Of a stretch of 64,000 bases of DNA, positions 8,538 to 17,498 are shown in pieces. This DNA comes from Patulibacter sp. SYSU D01012 (GTDB lineage Bacteria; Actinomycetota; Thermoleophilia; Solirubrobacterales; Solirubrobacteraceae). Within the stretch, counting starts at the first letter, position 1. Each line of letters opens with the position of its first letter. The stretch spans positions 682,001-746,000 of the forward strand of contig NZ_JAFMTB010000002.1 in the NCBI RefSeq assembly GCF_017916475.1. Direction: 5' to 3'. Made by a program: the position numbers and the translations under genes. The notes beneath the pieces were generated by a model, which saw only the letters and a list, made by a program, of their open reading frames with translations, ran no database searches and was not told the origin of the DNA.

Positions 8538-8986
8538 GACGCCCTCCGGCGGTGCAGGCCCAGGGCGATCTCGTCGAGCTGGTCCTGGGCGATCCGCTCC
8601 TGGGCGGCGCGGTGCGCCGCCTGCTGCCGGTCGCGCAGCCGCTCGAGGACCTGCCGCTCGCGCGAGACGTCGGCGAGCAGCGCCCGCCGCGCGCCGGTCT
8701 CGGTGACCTGGCGGTCCAGGTCCAGCAGGAGCTCGGCGCGGCGCGCGGTGGTGCGCATGATCCAGGCCTCCTGGCCGAGCAGGTCCTGCCCGGTCAGCGC
8801 GGTCGTGGCGCGGCGGTCGGCGGCGTCGCGCAGCGCGGCGCCGACGTCGCCGGCGGCGGCGTCGAGCCGCTCGCGGGCCGCGCGCTCCGTGCGGAGCGCG
8901 GCGGCGAGCGCCGACTGGGCGTCCTCCTCCTTGCGCTCCGAGACGGCGCGCACGGGCTCGAGGCGGAAGCGGAACGCGGAGCTCAC
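8534..8986 (-). CDS. fliJ: FliJ flagellar export chaperone
   Basis: Coiled-coil stalk of the export ATPase complex with FliH and FliI. The protein has 150 residues, almost entirely helical and rich in Arg, Ala, Gln and Glu. It starts [20 protein letters not shown], the standard FliJ opening. GTG start at 8986, 7 bases after the chemoreceptor stop. A weak sigma-28-like site ends 7 bases before the GTG, so a leaderless transcript is possible. Confidence 0.9.
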   Translation of the reverse strand: MSSAFRFRLEPVRAVSERKEEDAQSALAAALRTERAARERLDAAAGDVGAALRDAADRRATTALTGQDLLGQEAWIMRTTARRAELLLDLDRQVTETGARRALLADVSRERQVLERLRDRQQAAHRAAQERIAQDQLDEIALGLHRRRAS

Positions 8987-8993
8987 GGCCGGG

Positions 8994-9021
8994 TCATCGG
9001 CGCGCGGCCGTGGCCGTCGAG
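8994..9021 (-). promoter_or_regulatory. Possible sigma-28-like promoter of fliJ
   Basis: On the minus strand: CTCGAC, 14 bases, GCCGATGA. The -10 is perfect and the spacing is exact, but the -35 matches CTCAAG poorly. The -10 overlaps the chemoreceptor stop codon and ends 7 bases before the fliJ GTG. Confidence 0.5.
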
Positions 9022-10418
9022 GCGCCCTGGACGGACGTACGGTCGTCGCTGCGGGTGCACCCGGCGAGCGCCTCGCGCGAGTCGTCGAGCGCGCCGCCGA
9101 GCGCCTCGGCCATCCCGCCGAGCTGCTCGGCGCTGCGCGCCATCGCCTCGGACACGCCCGTCAGGTCGGACGACGAGTGCGAGACGAGCTGGACGCCGTC
9201 GACGATCTGCCCGAGCGCGTCGGCGGTGCGGCCGACCGCGCCGTCGAGCGACCCGAAGCCCTCGAGCGCCGCGCCGGTGCGGCGCTCGACCTCCTCCATC
9301 CCGTCGGTCGTCGCGCCCACGGCGGTGCGGACCGCGTCGATCGCGGCGAGCGAGTTCGTGTTGAGGTCGTTGATGTGGGTCAGCGACTCGCGGGTGCGCT
9401 CGGCGAGCTTGCGGACCTCCTCGGCGACGACCGCGAAGCCGCGGCCGTCCTCCCCCGCCCGCGCCGCCTCGATCGCGGCGTTCAGGGCGAGCAGGTTCGT
9501 CTGGTCCGCGATCTGGCGGACGTCCTCGACGATCGCGGTGATCTCCGCGGACTGCTCGGCGAGGTGGCCGAGCTGCTCGGTGGTCGCGTCGACCGACGTG
9601 CGCATCCGTCCGACGGCCGCGCCGGTGCCCTCCATCAGCTCGCGGCCCTCCGCCGCCAGGCGGACGCCGTCGCCCATCAGGGCGTTGGCGCCGTCGGCCT
9701 GCGCGGCGATCGACGACGACGTCTCGGACAGCTCGACGGCGGACGCGTGCTGCTGCTGCGCGGCGGCCGCGAGCGTCTCGGACACGCCGGTGATCTCGTG
9801 CTGCTGCTCCGCGAGCGCGTCGGACTGCTGCTGCAGCGACGCCACGAGCTCCATCGTGCGGTCCCGCGAGTCCATGAACGCCTGGGTCACGGTCGCGACG
9901 TCGGCCGTCGCGAGCTTGCGGTACGCCAGGAGCGTGCGGGTGAGCCGCTCGGGGTCGTCGTGCAGGCGGCGGACGAGGAAGGGGATCACGACGCGGTCGA
10001 TCCGCAGGAACGCCGTGATGAACGCCATGATCGGCAGGTCGATGCGGTCGTGGACGACGCCGATCCGCAGCACGCTCTCGAGTCGCGCCTCGTCGTAGCG
10101 GCCGGTGAAGAGCGTGCCGAAGTAGGCCTTCAGCGTGCGGCCCAGGCGCTCGACCGAGCTGTTGCTCTCGATGATCCCCCGCATCTGCGGGAACTGCAGG
10201 ATGTGGTCGTAGAACGACCGGACGACGACGTCGCCGAGCTCGTCGACGATGTCGTCGGCGTCGGCCAGCAGCCGCAGGTCGCCCTCGTTGAGGAGCGCGA
10301 ACCGCAGCATCTCGGCCCACCGGGGATCGGCGACGCGGACGGCGGCGCCGGTCGTGTCGGGGTCGATCGGCGCGATCTCGGTCGGGGCGACGGTCGGCGG
10401 CGGGGTCTTGCGGAGCAC
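8994..10418 (-). CDS. Globin-coupled methyl-accepting chemotaxis protein
   Basis: Predicted soluble oxygen or redox receptor of the HemAT type. The protein has 474 residues and no membrane helix. The N-terminal protoglobin domain (about 35-195) shows [20 protein letters not shown], with the expected proximal heme histidine, and FYDHIL. The C-terminal MCP signalling domain (about 215-450) has the hairpin [40 protein letters not shown]. The GTG start has a good AAGGA 7 bases upstream. It lies between fliI and fliJ, an unusual place for a receptor. A sigma-28-like promoter precedes it. Confidence 0.92.
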   Translation of the reverse strand: MLRKTPPPTVAPTEIAPIDPDTTGAAVRVADPRWAEMLRFALLNEGDLRLLADADDIVDELGDVVVRSFYDHILQFPQMRGIIESNSSVERLGRTLKAYFGTLFTGRYDEARLESVLRIGVVHDRIDLPIMAFITAFLRIDRVVIPFLVRRLHDDPERLTRTLLAYRKLATADVATVTQAFMDSRDRTMELVASLQQQSDALAEQQHEITGVSETLAAAAQQQHASAVELSETSSSIAAQADGANALMGDGVRLAAEGRELMEGTGAAVGRMRTSVDATTEQLGHLAEQSAEITAIVEDVRQIADQTNLLALNAAIEAARAGEDGRGFAVVAEEVRKLAERTRESLTHINDLNTNSLAAIDAVRTAVGATTDGMEEVERRTGAALEGFGSLDGAVGRTADALGQIVDGVQLVSHSSSDLTGVSEAMARSAEQLGGMAEALGGALDDSREALAGCTRSDDRTSVQGASTATAARR

Positions 10419-10493
10419 TGCGGATCCTTCGGTCTCAGGGAGCAGCCCGCCGGCGCGGACGGCGTACGCCGTCTGGCCCCGCGGGTGCCCGGG

Positions 10494-10521
10494 TGATCGA
10501 CCGCGGATCAGGCGGCTTGAG
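10494..10521 (-). promoter_or_regulatory. Sigma-28-like promoter of the chemoreceptor gene
   Basis: On the minus strand: CTCAAG, 14 bases, GTCGATCA, overlapping the end of fliI. The -35 is perfect and the -10 has one change from the flgF form GCCGATCA. It would give a leader of about 70 bases. Confidence 0.65.
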
Positions 10522-11905
10522 GCGCGCCGGCCGCGGTCAGCGCGGCCGCGCGGGCGGCGATCGCGTGCAGCGCCGCGTCGGCGTCGGCGATCGTCGAGCG
10601 GTCGTCGGGCGCCTGGCGCAGGAACCGCTCGATCTCGTCGCGCATGGCGATCGCGGCGTCCGTGCGCGGGTCGGTGCCCTGCTGGTACGCGCCGATGGCG
10701 ATCAGGTCCTCGCGCTCGCGGTGGTCGGCCATGAGCCCCCGGACCGCAGCGGCGGCCGCCCGGTCGTCGGGGCCCGTGATCTCGCCGACCAGGCGCGACA
10801 CGCTCTGCAGCACGTCGATCGCCGGGTAGTGGTTGCGGTGCGCCAGCTCGCGCGAGAGCACCACGTGGCCGTCGAGGATCGACCGCACCGCGTCGGCGAT
10901 CGGCTCGTTCATGTCGTCGCCGTCCACGAGCACCGTGTACAGGCCCGTGATCGAGCCCTTCGGCGACGTGCCGGAGCGCTCGAGCAGGCGCGGCAGGAGC
11001 GCGAAGACGCTCGGCGTGTAGCCGCGGGTGGCCGGCGGCTCGCCGATGGCCAGCCCGACCTCGCGCTGCGCCATCGCGAAGCGGGTGACGGAGTCCATCA
11101 TCAGCACGACGTTCTGGCCCTGGTCGCGGAAGTGCTCCGCGATCGCGGTGGCGGTGTAGGCGGCGCGCAGGCGGACGAGGGCCGGCTGGTCCGACGTGGC
11201 GCAGACGACGACGGAGCGGCCCAGGGCCGACCCCAGGTCGCGCTCGACGAACTCGCGCACCTCGCGGCCGCGCTCGCCGACGAGGGCGATGACGTTGACG
11301 TCGGCGGTCGTCGAGCGGGCGATCATCCCGAGCAGGGACGACTTGCCGACGCCCGAGCCGGCGAAGATGCCCAGGCGCTGGCCGCGGCCGCACGGCACGA
11401 GGGCGTCGAGGGCGCGGACGCCCAGGCCGACGCGCTCCTCGATGCGCGGGCGGGTCAGCGGGTCGGGCGGCGCGGCGACCGTGGCCCGCATCGCGCCGTC
11501 GGCGGCGGGCATGCCGTCCATCGGGGCGCCGAGCCCGTCCACGACGCGGCCGAGCAGCCCGTCGCCGACGGCCACGCGGAACGGGCGGCCGGTCGCGGAG
11601 ACGGTGGTGCCGGGGCCGACGCCGGCCAGCTCGCCGAGCGGCATGAGCAGCGTGCGTCCCGAGCGGAAGCCGACGACCTCCGCGGGCACGGACGGGCGGG
11701 CCCGCCCCGTGTGGACGTGGCACAGCTCGCCGACCTCGGCCCGCAGGCCGGTGGCCTCGATGACGAGTCCGATGACGTCGACGACGCGGCCGTTGCGCTG
11801 CCCCAGGTCGGAGTCGCGCAGCACCTGGCCCAGGCGGCCCAGGCGGCCGTCGGGCTCGTCGGCGAGCTGGGCGTCGTCGGCCCCCAGGCGGTCGAGCAGG
11901 CTCAC
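10508..11905 (-). CDS. fliI: FliI flagellar export ATPase
   Basis: Hexameric ATPase that helps unfold and deliver export substrates. The protein has 465 residues. Walker A is at [13 protein letters not shown], Walker B at [18 protein letters not shown], and the F1-beta-like signature is present ([33 protein letters not shown]). The GTG start at 11905 overlaps the fliH stop (GTGA), which fixes the start over further-upstream choices. There are 89 bases between its stop and the chemoreceptor gene. Confidence 0.97.
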   Translation of the reverse strand: MSLLDRLGADDAQLADEPDGRLGRLGQVLRDSDLGQRNGRVVDVIGLVIEATGLRAEVGELCHVHTGRARPSVPAEVVGFRSGRTLLMPLGELAGVGPGTTVSATGRPFRVAVGDGLLGRVVDGLGAPMDGMPAADGAMRATVAAPPDPLTRPRIEERVGLGVRALDALVPCGRGQRLGIFAGSGVGKSSLLGMIARSTTADVNVIALVGERGREVREFVERDLGSALGRSVVVCATSDQPALVRLRAAYTATAIAEHFRDQGQNVVLMMDSVTRFAMAQREVGLAIGEPPATRGYTPSVFALLPRLLERSGTSPKGSITGLYTVLVDGDDMNEPIADAVRSILDGHVVLSRELAHRNHYPAIDVLQSVSRLVGEITGPDDRAAAAAVRGLMADHREREDLIAIGAYQQGTDPRTDAAIAMRDEIERFLRQAPDDRSTIADADAALHAIAARAAALTAAGAPQAA

Positions 11906-12702
11906 GCCTCGGACTCCCGCAGCAGCTGGGCGGCGCGCTCGAGCTTCGCCTCCAGGCGGACGTCGAGCTCGCCGTCGGTCGTGCGGACGATCGCGCCGCC
12001 GCGGGTCACGCGGCGCTCGGCGACGACGTCGCAGCGCTCGACCCCGCCGAGCTCGTCGAGCAACTCCCCCATCGCGCCGCGCACGAGGGCGACGTCGTCG
12101 GGGTGCACGTGGACGCTGACGCGACCACGGTCGACGACGCCGCGGAGGGCGCCGCGGACGACGTCGAGCACGCGCTCGGGCTCGTGCAGCACGGTCGCCG
12201 CGACGACCTTCTCGGCCAGCAGGATCGCCAGCTCGACGGCCTCGCGCTCGAGCGCGTCGGCGGCGCGCAGCGCGTCGCGGCGGGCGCCGCCGAGCGCGTC
12301 GGCGAGCGTCGCGGCGGCGGGCGCCAGCTGCTCGAGCGCCTCGGCGCGGCCCTGGGCCTGCCCGGCGGCGAAGCCCTCGGCGCGCGCCTCCTCGCGGATG
12401 CGCTCGGCCTCGTCGCGCGCCGCGGCCAGCTCGTCGGCCAGCTCGCGGACGGTCGGCGGCGCCGCGGGGCGCTCCAGCACGGGGAACGCGAACTCGGCGG
12501 GGCGGGGCCGGGCGTCGTCGCGGTCCGGCGCGGCCGACGCGGCCGGCGGGACCGCCGCGGCGGCGGGCTCCAGGGGCTCGGCGACGGGCGCGACGGGTCG
12601 CGGCTCCGGCGCCAGCTGCAGCGGCGCGAGCGACGAGGCGGCCGGCACGTACGCGGCCTCCTCGAACGCGGACGCCAGGTCGGTGGCGAGCGGGGCGTTC
12701 AT
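11902..12702 (-). CDS. fliH: FliH export ATPase regulator
   Basis: Stator-like partner that holds FliI at the C-ring and limits its activity. The protein has 266 residues. The N-terminal 90 are Ala/Pro-rich. A coiled coil (about 85-150) and the FliH C-domain follow, with [32 protein letters not shown] and [24 protein letters not shown]. It begins within the fliG stop codon (TGATG overlap) and ends overlapping fliI. Confidence 0.93.
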   Translation of the reverse strand: MNAPLATDLASAFEEAAYVPAASSLAPLQLAPEPRPVAPVAEPLEPAAAAVPPAASAAPDRDDARPRPAEFAFPVLERPAAPPTVRELADELAAARDEAERIREEARAEGFAAGQAQGRAEALEQLAPAAATLADALGGARRDALRAADALEREAVELAILLAEKVVAATVLHEPERVLDVVRGALRGVVDRGRVSVHVHPDDVALVRGAMGELLDELGGVERCDVVAERRVTRGGAIVRTTDGELDVRLEAKLERAAQLLRESEA

Positions 12703-13793
12703 CAGACCACGTCGTCCCCGCCGCCGCGGCTGAGCACGAGCTGCCCGGACTCCTCCAGGCGGCGCACGACCGCGACGATGCGGCCCTGGGCCTCCTCCAC
12801 CACGCGCTTGAGCTGCGGCGGCATGAACTCCATCTCCTCGCGCAGCATCTGGGCGCCGCGCTGGGACAGGTTGCCCAGGATCTTCTCGCGCACCGCGTCG
12901 TCGACGCCGCGCAGGGCGAGCGCCAGGTCGCGCTGCTCCACGTCGCGCAGGACGAGCTGGATCGAGCGGTCGTCGAGGGCGGCGACGTCCTCGAAGACGA
13001 ACAGCAGGCGCCGCACCTCCTCGGCGATGTCGGGATCCGCGTCGGCGAGCGCGTCGAGCACGTTGCGCTCCGTCGGCCGGTCGGTGTGGTTGAGGATGTC
13101 GGCGAGCGACTGGACGCCACCGGCGGCCTGGTAGTCGGCCGAGATGACGTTCGCCAGCTTGCCGCGGACGACCGCCTCGATCCGCTTGACGACCTCGGGG
13201 CTCGTCTCGCTCATCGTCGCGACGCGCCAGGCGATGTCCGCCTGCTCGTCCGACTCGAGCTCGACCAGCACCTGGGCGGCCAGGCGGGTGTGCAGGTTGG
13301 CGATGACGAGGGCGCGCGTCTGCGGCGACTCGGCGCGCAGGAACGCGATGACCTGCTCCGGCGGGGTGCGGCGCAGGAACTCGAACGGGCGCTTCTCGAT
13401 GACGGAGTTGAGCCGGCCGATGATCTCGTCGGCGCGCTCGGAGCCCATCGCGCGCTCGAGCACCTCGCGGGCGAAGTCGACGCCGCCCTCGGCGAAGTGC
13501 TGCATCGCGACGGCGAGCGCCGCGGCCTCCTCGAAGACGCCGTCGATGTGCTCGGCCTTGACCTGGCCGAGCTTCGCCATCTCGAGGGACAGCGCCTCGA
13601 TCTCCTCGTCGCGCAGGTGGCGGAAGATCTCCGCCGCCCGGTCCGCGCCGAGCGAGACGAGCAGGATGGCGGCCTTGCGGCGGCCGGGCAGGTTGAGCGG
13701 CTCCGGCGGCGGGGCCGTGGGGACGGGCAGGCCGTCCACCGTCTCGAAGGGGTCGCCGAAGGCCTGGGCCTGGGCGTTGGTCACGACGGCCAT
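12702..13793 (-). CDS. fliG: FliG flagellar switch/torque protein
   Basis: Rotor protein that contacts MotA and sets direction. The protein has 363 residues. The order is an N-domain for FliF binding (GRRKAAILLVSLGADRAAEIFRHL), a middle domain with the EFLRRTPPEQV stretch and RAESPQTRALVIANL, then a C-domain with LRDVEQRDLALALRGVDDAVREKILGNLSQRGAQML. The torque helix carries the expected charged residues. The ATG at 13793 lies 2 bases after the fliF stop. Full length for the family, plus about 35 extra N-terminal residues. Confidence 0.97.
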   Translation of the reverse strand: MAVVTNAQAQAFGDPFETVDGLPVPTAPPPEPLNLPGRRKAAILLVSLGADRAAEIFRHLRDEEIEALSLEMAKLGQVKAEHIDGVFEEAAALAVAMQHFAEGGVDFAREVLERAMGSERADEIIGRLNSVIEKRPFEFLRRTPPEQVIAFLRAESPQTRALVIANLHTRLAAQVLVELESDEQADIAWRVATMSETSPEVVKRIEAVVRGKLANVISADYQAAGGVQSLADILNHTDRPTERNVLDALADADPDIAEEVRRLLFVFEDVAALDDRSIQLVLRDVEQRDLALALRGVDDAVREKILGNLSQRGAQMLREEMEFMPPQLKRVVEEAQGRIVAVVRRLEESGQLVLSRGGGDDVV

Positions 13794-13795
13794 GG

Positions 13796-15349
13796 TCAGT
13801 CCTCCGAGAGCCAGTGACGGACCTGGTTGGCCACGCGGCCGGGATCGCGCTCGGCGAGCTCCTGGATCGCCTTGCGCGCCGGCGGCGGCTCGGCGACGTC
13901 CAGGACGGCCGGGGCGACGCGCACCGGGACCGGGGCGGGCTCGGGCACGAACTCGCGCAGCGGCAGCGGCGCCTCGATCTCGTTCAGCCAGGTCGGCGAG
14001 GCCAGCGCCTCGCGCTCGCGGCGGCGCAGGTGGCGCGCCACGAGGACCAGGAAGATGATCGTGGCGAGCGCGACCGCGGCCCACTTGGCGTAGTCGAGGA
14101 CGTTGCCCGACAGCGGCGAGGCCTTCGGCGCGGCGGGCGCCTGGGCGAACGCGATGCGCGAGACGTTGAGCTGGTCGCCGCGCTGCGTGTTGATGCCGGC
14201 GGCGGCGGCGATCGCCTGGCGGATCGCCGGCAGCTGCGCCGCCGGGACCGCGTTCGAGACGAGCACGGAGACGCTCTGGCGGTTGACGGCGCCGGCGGCG
14301 ATCGTCCGCTTCGTCACGGTCTTGTCGTTGCCGAACTCGCTCTCGCCGGACTCGTGCTGGTAGTTCGAGTTGCCGCCCCCGCCGGCGGTCGCGGCGTAGC
14401 CGGGCACGTTGCCGGCGGTGCCGGCGGTGCCGCCGTTCGTCGCGCCGGTGCCGCGCATCCGCTCGTTGTCGGTCTTCGTCTTCAGCGCGACGCGCTTGCG
14501 GCCGTACTGCAGCTGCTCCTGCGTCGCCTGGTCGGCGTCGATGTCGGCGTTGACGCGGACGCGTGCCATGTTCGGGCCGAGCGTCTGCGCCAGCACGGAG
14601 CTGAGGCTGCCCTCGAGCGACGTCTGGTACTTCTGCGCCGCGGCCTGCTTGGCCAGCGCGGCGCCGCCGGTGCCCGTGCCGCCGGCGGCGCCGTCGGCGC
14701 CCGCGGTCGGCCACAGCAGGCGACCGGCGCCGTCGGTGATCGTCACCTTGGACGGCTTGAGCGACTTGACGCTCGACGCGACCAGGCGGGCGATGCCCTG
14801 CACGGCCGCGGGCTCGGGGTCCTCGGCGCCCGACAGCAGCACGGCGGCCGTCGCCTCGGGGGCGTTCTCCGAGAGCAGCGCGTCGGTGTCGTCGGGCAGC
14901 ACGAGCTGCACCGAGGCGCCGGACACGCCCTGGATCTGGCCGATCGTCTTGGCCAGCTCGCCCTCCATCGCGCGCTGGTACGTGACCTGCTGCTGCATCT
15001 GCGACGAGCCCATCTTCTGGTTGTCGAAGAGCTCGAAGCCGGGCTGGACGGTGCCGCCGGCGACGCCGCCCTGCTCGGCGAGGGCGATGCGGGCGTTCGC
15101 GACGTCGCGCTTCTCGACGGCGAGCGCGGTGCCGTTGTTCTGCAGCTCGTAGGCGACGCCCTTCTCGTCGAGCGCGGTCGTCATCTTGCCGGTCTGGGCG
15201 GGGTCCAGGCCGGTGACGATGGTGGTGTAGCCGGGGCTCGACGCGAGCTTGAACATCACGAAGAGGACGACGACGACGCCGAGGACGGCGCCGGCCAGGC
15301 CGATGCGGCCCCGGACGGAGAGCTTGGAGAGGATCTTGGGGAGCGGCAC
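13796..15349 (-). CDS. fliF: FliF MS-ring protein
   Basis: Membrane ring at the base of the flagellum. The protein has 517 residues. The first membrane helix is about 17-37, the last about 425-445 (WAAVALATIIFLVLVARHL). Between them are the YscJ/FliF domain (VAYELQNNGTALAVEKRDV, GFELFDNQKMGSSQMQQQVTYQRAMEGELAKTI) and the FliF C-domain. The C-terminal tail binds FliG. GTG start with GGAGGAT nine bases upstream. It lies 15 bases after fliE. Confidence 0.97.
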   Translation of the reverse strand: MPLPKILSKLSVRGRIGLAGAVLGVVVVLFVMFKLASSPGYTTIVTGLDPAQTGKMTTALDEKGVAYELQNNGTALAVEKRDVANARIALAEQGGVAGGTVQPGFELFDNQKMGSSQMQQQVTYQRAMEGELAKTIGQIQGVSGASVQLVLPDDTDALLSENAPEATAAVLLSGAEDPEPAAVQGIARLVASSVKSLKPSKVTITDGAGRLLWPTAGADGAAGGTGTGGAALAKQAAAQKYQTSLEGSLSSVLAQTLGPNMARVRVNADIDADQATQEQLQYGRKRVALKTKTDNERMRGTGATNGGTAGTAGNVPGYAATAGGGGNSNYQHESGESEFGNDKTVTKRTIAAGAVNRQSVSVLVSNAVPAAQLPAIRQAIAAAAGINTQRGDQLNVSRIAFAQAPAAPKASPLSGNVLDYAKWAAVALATIIFLVLVARHLRRREREALASPTWLNEIEAPLPLREFVPEPAPVPVRVAPAVLDVAEPPPARKAIQELAERDPGRVANQVRHWLSED

Positions 15350-15364
15350 GCGGTGATCCTCCGA

Positions 15365-15685
15365 CTAGACCTGCGTGTGCAGGACGTCGTTCAGCGCCTC
15401 GACGCCCTTGGTCCGCAGGCTCGCGGCCATCTGCATCGAGAGCTTCGCCTTCTCGACGGCCATGACGACCGCCTCGGCGTTGTCGGCGGTGCCGGCGGCG
15501 AGCGAGGCGCTGGCCTTCGCGGCGTCGGTCTGGGTGGTCTCGAGGCTCTTGAGGGCCCCGGAGAGCGCGTCGCCGAAGCCGGCGGCGGACGTCCCGGTCG
15601 GCGGCTGCGGCGGCGTGACGGGCGCGACGCCGGGCATGATCGCCTCGGAGCCGAGCACCATGCTGGGGTCGATGGGGAGGATCAT
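15365..15685 (-). CDS. fliE: FliE hook-basal body adaptor
   Basis: Joins the MS ring to the rod. The protein has 106 residues. The conserved C-terminal part reads FGDALSGALKSLETTQTDAAKAS, then AEAVVMAVEKAKLSMQMAASLRTKGVEALNDVLHTQV. The N-terminal 35 residues are Pro-rich. Start overlaps the flgC stop by 4 bases. It follows flgB-flgC, as in most flagellar operons. Confidence 0.94.
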   Translation of the reverse strand: MILPIDPSMVLGSEAIMPGVAPVTPPQPPTGTSAAGFGDALSGALKSLETTQTDAAKASASLAAGTADNAEAVVMAVEKAKLSMQMAASLRTKGVEALNDVLHTQV

Positions 15686-16128
15686 CGGAGGAGGTCGAGG
15701 GTGCGGGTGAACATCTGCTTCGCGCTCTGCATCGCGGTGACGTTCGCCTCGTAGCCGCGGGAGGCGGCGATGAGGTCGACCATCTCGGTGACGGAGTCGA
15801 TCGCCGGCATCGCGACGTAGCCGTCGGCGTTGGCGTCGGGATGGCCGGGGTCGTAGACCATCCGCGGGGGCGCCGGGTGCGGCGTGATCGCCGCGACCTG
15901 GACGCCGCGGGCGGCGCCGGCCGATCCGCCCATCGCGGAGGCGAGGGTGGTGCCGAAGCCCTGGCCGCCGTCGGCGGACTGCAGGACGACGGTCTTGCGC
16001 TGGTAGGGGCCGCCCGCCGCCGTGCGCGTCGTCTGCGCGTTGGCGAGGTTCTCGGAGGTGACGTCGAGCTGCACGCGCGAGGCGGTGAGCCCCGAGGCGC
16101 TGACGTCGAGGGCGTTCAGGATGCTCAT
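15682..16128 (-). CDS. flgC: FlgC proximal rod protein
   Basis: One of the proximal rod subunits. The protein has 148 residues. The N-terminal rod motif is SASGLTASRVQLDVTSENLANAQTT and the C-terminal helix is EMVDLIAASRGYEANVTAMQSAKQMFTRTLDLLR. A 40-residue insert contains MVYDPGHPDANADGYVAMP, a standard FlgC feature. ATG at 16128 overlaps the flgB stop (ATGA). Confidence 0.97.
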   Translation of the reverse strand: MSILNALDVSASGLTASRVQLDVTSENLANAQTTRTAAGGPYQRKTVVLQSADGGQGFGTTLASAMGGSAGAARGVQVAAITPHPAPPRMVYDPGHPDANADGYVAMPAIDSVTEMVDLIAASRGYEANVTAMQSAKQMFTRTLDLLR

Positions 16129-16478
16129 GCGCCGCTCCCGGTGATGGCGGTGACGAGGGTCTCGATGCGGGCCCGGGCGACGCTGACGAGCGCCTGCTGC
16201 TCCAGGGCGTTCTTCGACAGCTCCGCCGACTCGCGGTCCATGTCGATCCCGTTGCCGTCGGCGGACACGACGCCCGGCTGGGTGGTGGCCGCGAAGGCCA
16301 CCGGCGCGGGGCGTCCCGTCTCCATCGCCTGGCGCAGCTGGCCGTGGAAGTCCACGTCCTTGCGCTGGTAGCCCGGCGTGTTGACGTTGGCGAGGTTGTC
16401 CGCCAGCAGCTGGTGGCGCTGGGCAGCGCCCTGGATGGCGCTGTTGAGCGCGCTCTGGGTGGGGTCGATCAGGCTCAC
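16125..16478 (-). CDS. flgB: FlgB proximal rod protein
   Basis: First gene of the flgB-flgC-fliE-fliF-fliG-fliH-fliI operon; proximal rod subunit. The protein has 117 residues with AAQRHQLLADNLANVNTPGYQRKDVDF near the N terminus and MDRESAELSKNALEQQALVSVARARIETL at the C terminus. GTG start at 16478, no clear Shine-Dalgarno. A strong sigma-28-like promoter at 16548-16575 would give a leader of about 60 bases. Confidence 0.96.
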   Translation of the reverse strand: MSLIDPTQSALNSAIQGAAQRHQLLADNLANVNTPGYQRKDVDFHGQLRQAMETGRPAPVAFAATTQPGVVSADGNGIDMDRESAELSKNALEQQALVSVARARIETLVTAITGSGA

Positions 16479-16547
16479 GGGCAGGGTCCGTCGGTTCGCG
16501 ATCCGTCCGTGGATCTGCGGTGACGTCCCGTCCGTGGGACGCTCGGG

Positions 16548-16575
16548 TCATCGGCCGCCTGGCGGCGGACTTGAG
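16548..16575 (-). promoter_or_regulatory. Sigma-28-like promoter of flgB operon
   Basis: On the minus strand: CTCAAG, 14 bases, GCCGATGA, a full match to the local consensus. It sits in a 272-base gap between flgB and fliT that otherwise contains only GC-rich sequence and a hairpin. Confidence 0.88.
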
Positions 16576-16688
16576 CGCGGCCGACCGGGCGGCCGGCGGC
16601 GCGGCGCGCCCGCGCGGCACCGCGCCGCGGGGGCGGCGGGGCACGGACGGGGGCGCGGCGGCGCACGCGCGGCGCAGCGGCCGCGCGT

Positions 16689-16717
16689 CACCGTCCCGCC
16701 GGGCGGCGGGGACGGTG
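16689..16717 (-). terminator. Hairpin after fliS-fliT
   Basis: Inverted repeat CACCGTCCC-GCC against GGCG-GGGACGGTG with one bulged base, 34 bases past the fliT stop. There is no T-run, as is common in very high-GC bacteria, so its termination role is inferred from position. Confidence 0.5.
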
Positions 16718-16750
16718 CGAGAGGGGCGGGCGCGCGGCCCGCGGGCGGCG

Positions 16751-17095
16751 TCAGGCCTGGCGGCTGACGGCGGCGACGGCGGCCGTCGCGCGGTATCCGA
16801 CGGCGACGCGCCGGGCGGTGCCGGAGCGGGCGAGCCCGTCCCCGACGCCGTCGCGCGCCTGCGTCAGCAGCACGCTGGTCTGCGCGTGCGCGGTGGCGGC
16901 GCGCTCGAGCGCCGCGCGGGCGCCGGGCGGCGCGGTGTCCGGCAGGGTCGCGACGAGGACGGCCCAGCGGGCCATGAGCTGCTCCATGCGGTCCAGGTCG
17001 CCGGTCTGGGCGGCCACGAGCTGCTGGACGGCGAGCTCGGCGATCGCGTCGTACGGATCGCCGGCGGCGACGGGCTCGTGCTCCACCGCGCTCAC
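16751..17095 (-). CDS. fliT: FliT-like flagellar chaperone (tentative)
   Basis: A 114-residue helical protein directly after fliS, the standard place for FliT, which chaperones the filament cap FliD. No strong motif is visible. Features are helix-forming stretches (DPYDAIAELAVQQLVAAQTGDLDRMEQLMARWAVL) and an Ala/Arg-rich C terminus. GTG start overlaps the fliS stop (GTGA), so translation is coupled. Identity rests on position, size and helical content rather than on clear similarity. Confidence 0.6.
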   Translation of the reverse strand: MSAVEHEPVAAGDPYDAIAELAVQQLVAAQTGDLDRMEQLMARWAVLVATLPDTAPPGARAALERAATAHAQTSVLLTQARDGVGDGLARSGTARRVAVGYRATAAVAAVSRQA

Positions 17096-17460
17096 CCGCC
17101 GATGGCGGCGAACGCGCCGCGGATCTCGGCGGCCTGACGCACGACCTGCAGCAGCTTCTGCGGGTCGCGCTCGACGCGCGCGGCGTCGATGTGCCGGCGC
17201 CAGAAGCCGTAGATCTCGGCGAGCCGGCCGGCGATCTGGCCGCCCTGCTCGTGGTCGAGCGTCACGCTGAGCTCGGTGATGATCGCCTCGGCGCGCTGCA
17301 TGCGCGCCGACGCGGTGGCGAGGTCGTCCGCCTCGAGGGCGGCGACGGCCTGGCGGAGGAAGCGCCCGATCCCGTCGTACAGCATCACGACCAGCTCGGT
17401 CGGGGAAGCCGTCAGGACCGCGGAGTCGCGGTAGGCGCTGGGGGCGGCGTAGGTGGACAC
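17092..17460 (-). CDS. fliS: FliS flagellin export chaperone
   Basis: Binds the C terminus of flagellin to stop early polymerisation. The protein has 122 residues, a four-helix bundle with YRDSAVLTASPTELVVMLYDGIGRFLRQAVAALE and LSVTLDHEQGGQIAGRLAEIYGFWRRHI, both typical. The GTG at 17460 is chosen because a sigma-28-like -10 ends 7 bases before it and the protein then starts at the conserved region. Its client, flagellin, is not in the window. Confidence 0.94.
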   Translation of the reverse strand: MSTYAAPSAYRDSAVLTASPTELVVMLYDGIGRFLRQAVAALEADDLATASARMQRAEAIITELSVTLDHEQGGQIAGRLAEIYGFWRRHIDAARVERDPQKLLQVVRQAAEIRGAFAAIGG

Positions 17461-17467
17461 GTCAGGG

Positions 17468-17495
17468 TGATCGGACGGAGCGCGCGCGACTGAAG
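17468..17495 (-). promoter_or_regulatory. Sigma-28-like promoter of fliS-fliT
   Basis: On the minus strand: CTTCAG, 14 bases, TCCGATCA. It deviates from consensus at several positions but keeps the exact spacing. The -10 ends 7 bases before the fliS GTG, giving a leaderless mRNA. Confidence 0.6.
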
Positions 17496-17498
17496 GGG

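Noticed and set aside
16579-16688. Small gene between flgB and fliT
   Set aside because: Only frames rich in Arg/Gly/Ala without a start signal; the interval holds a promoter and a hairpin.
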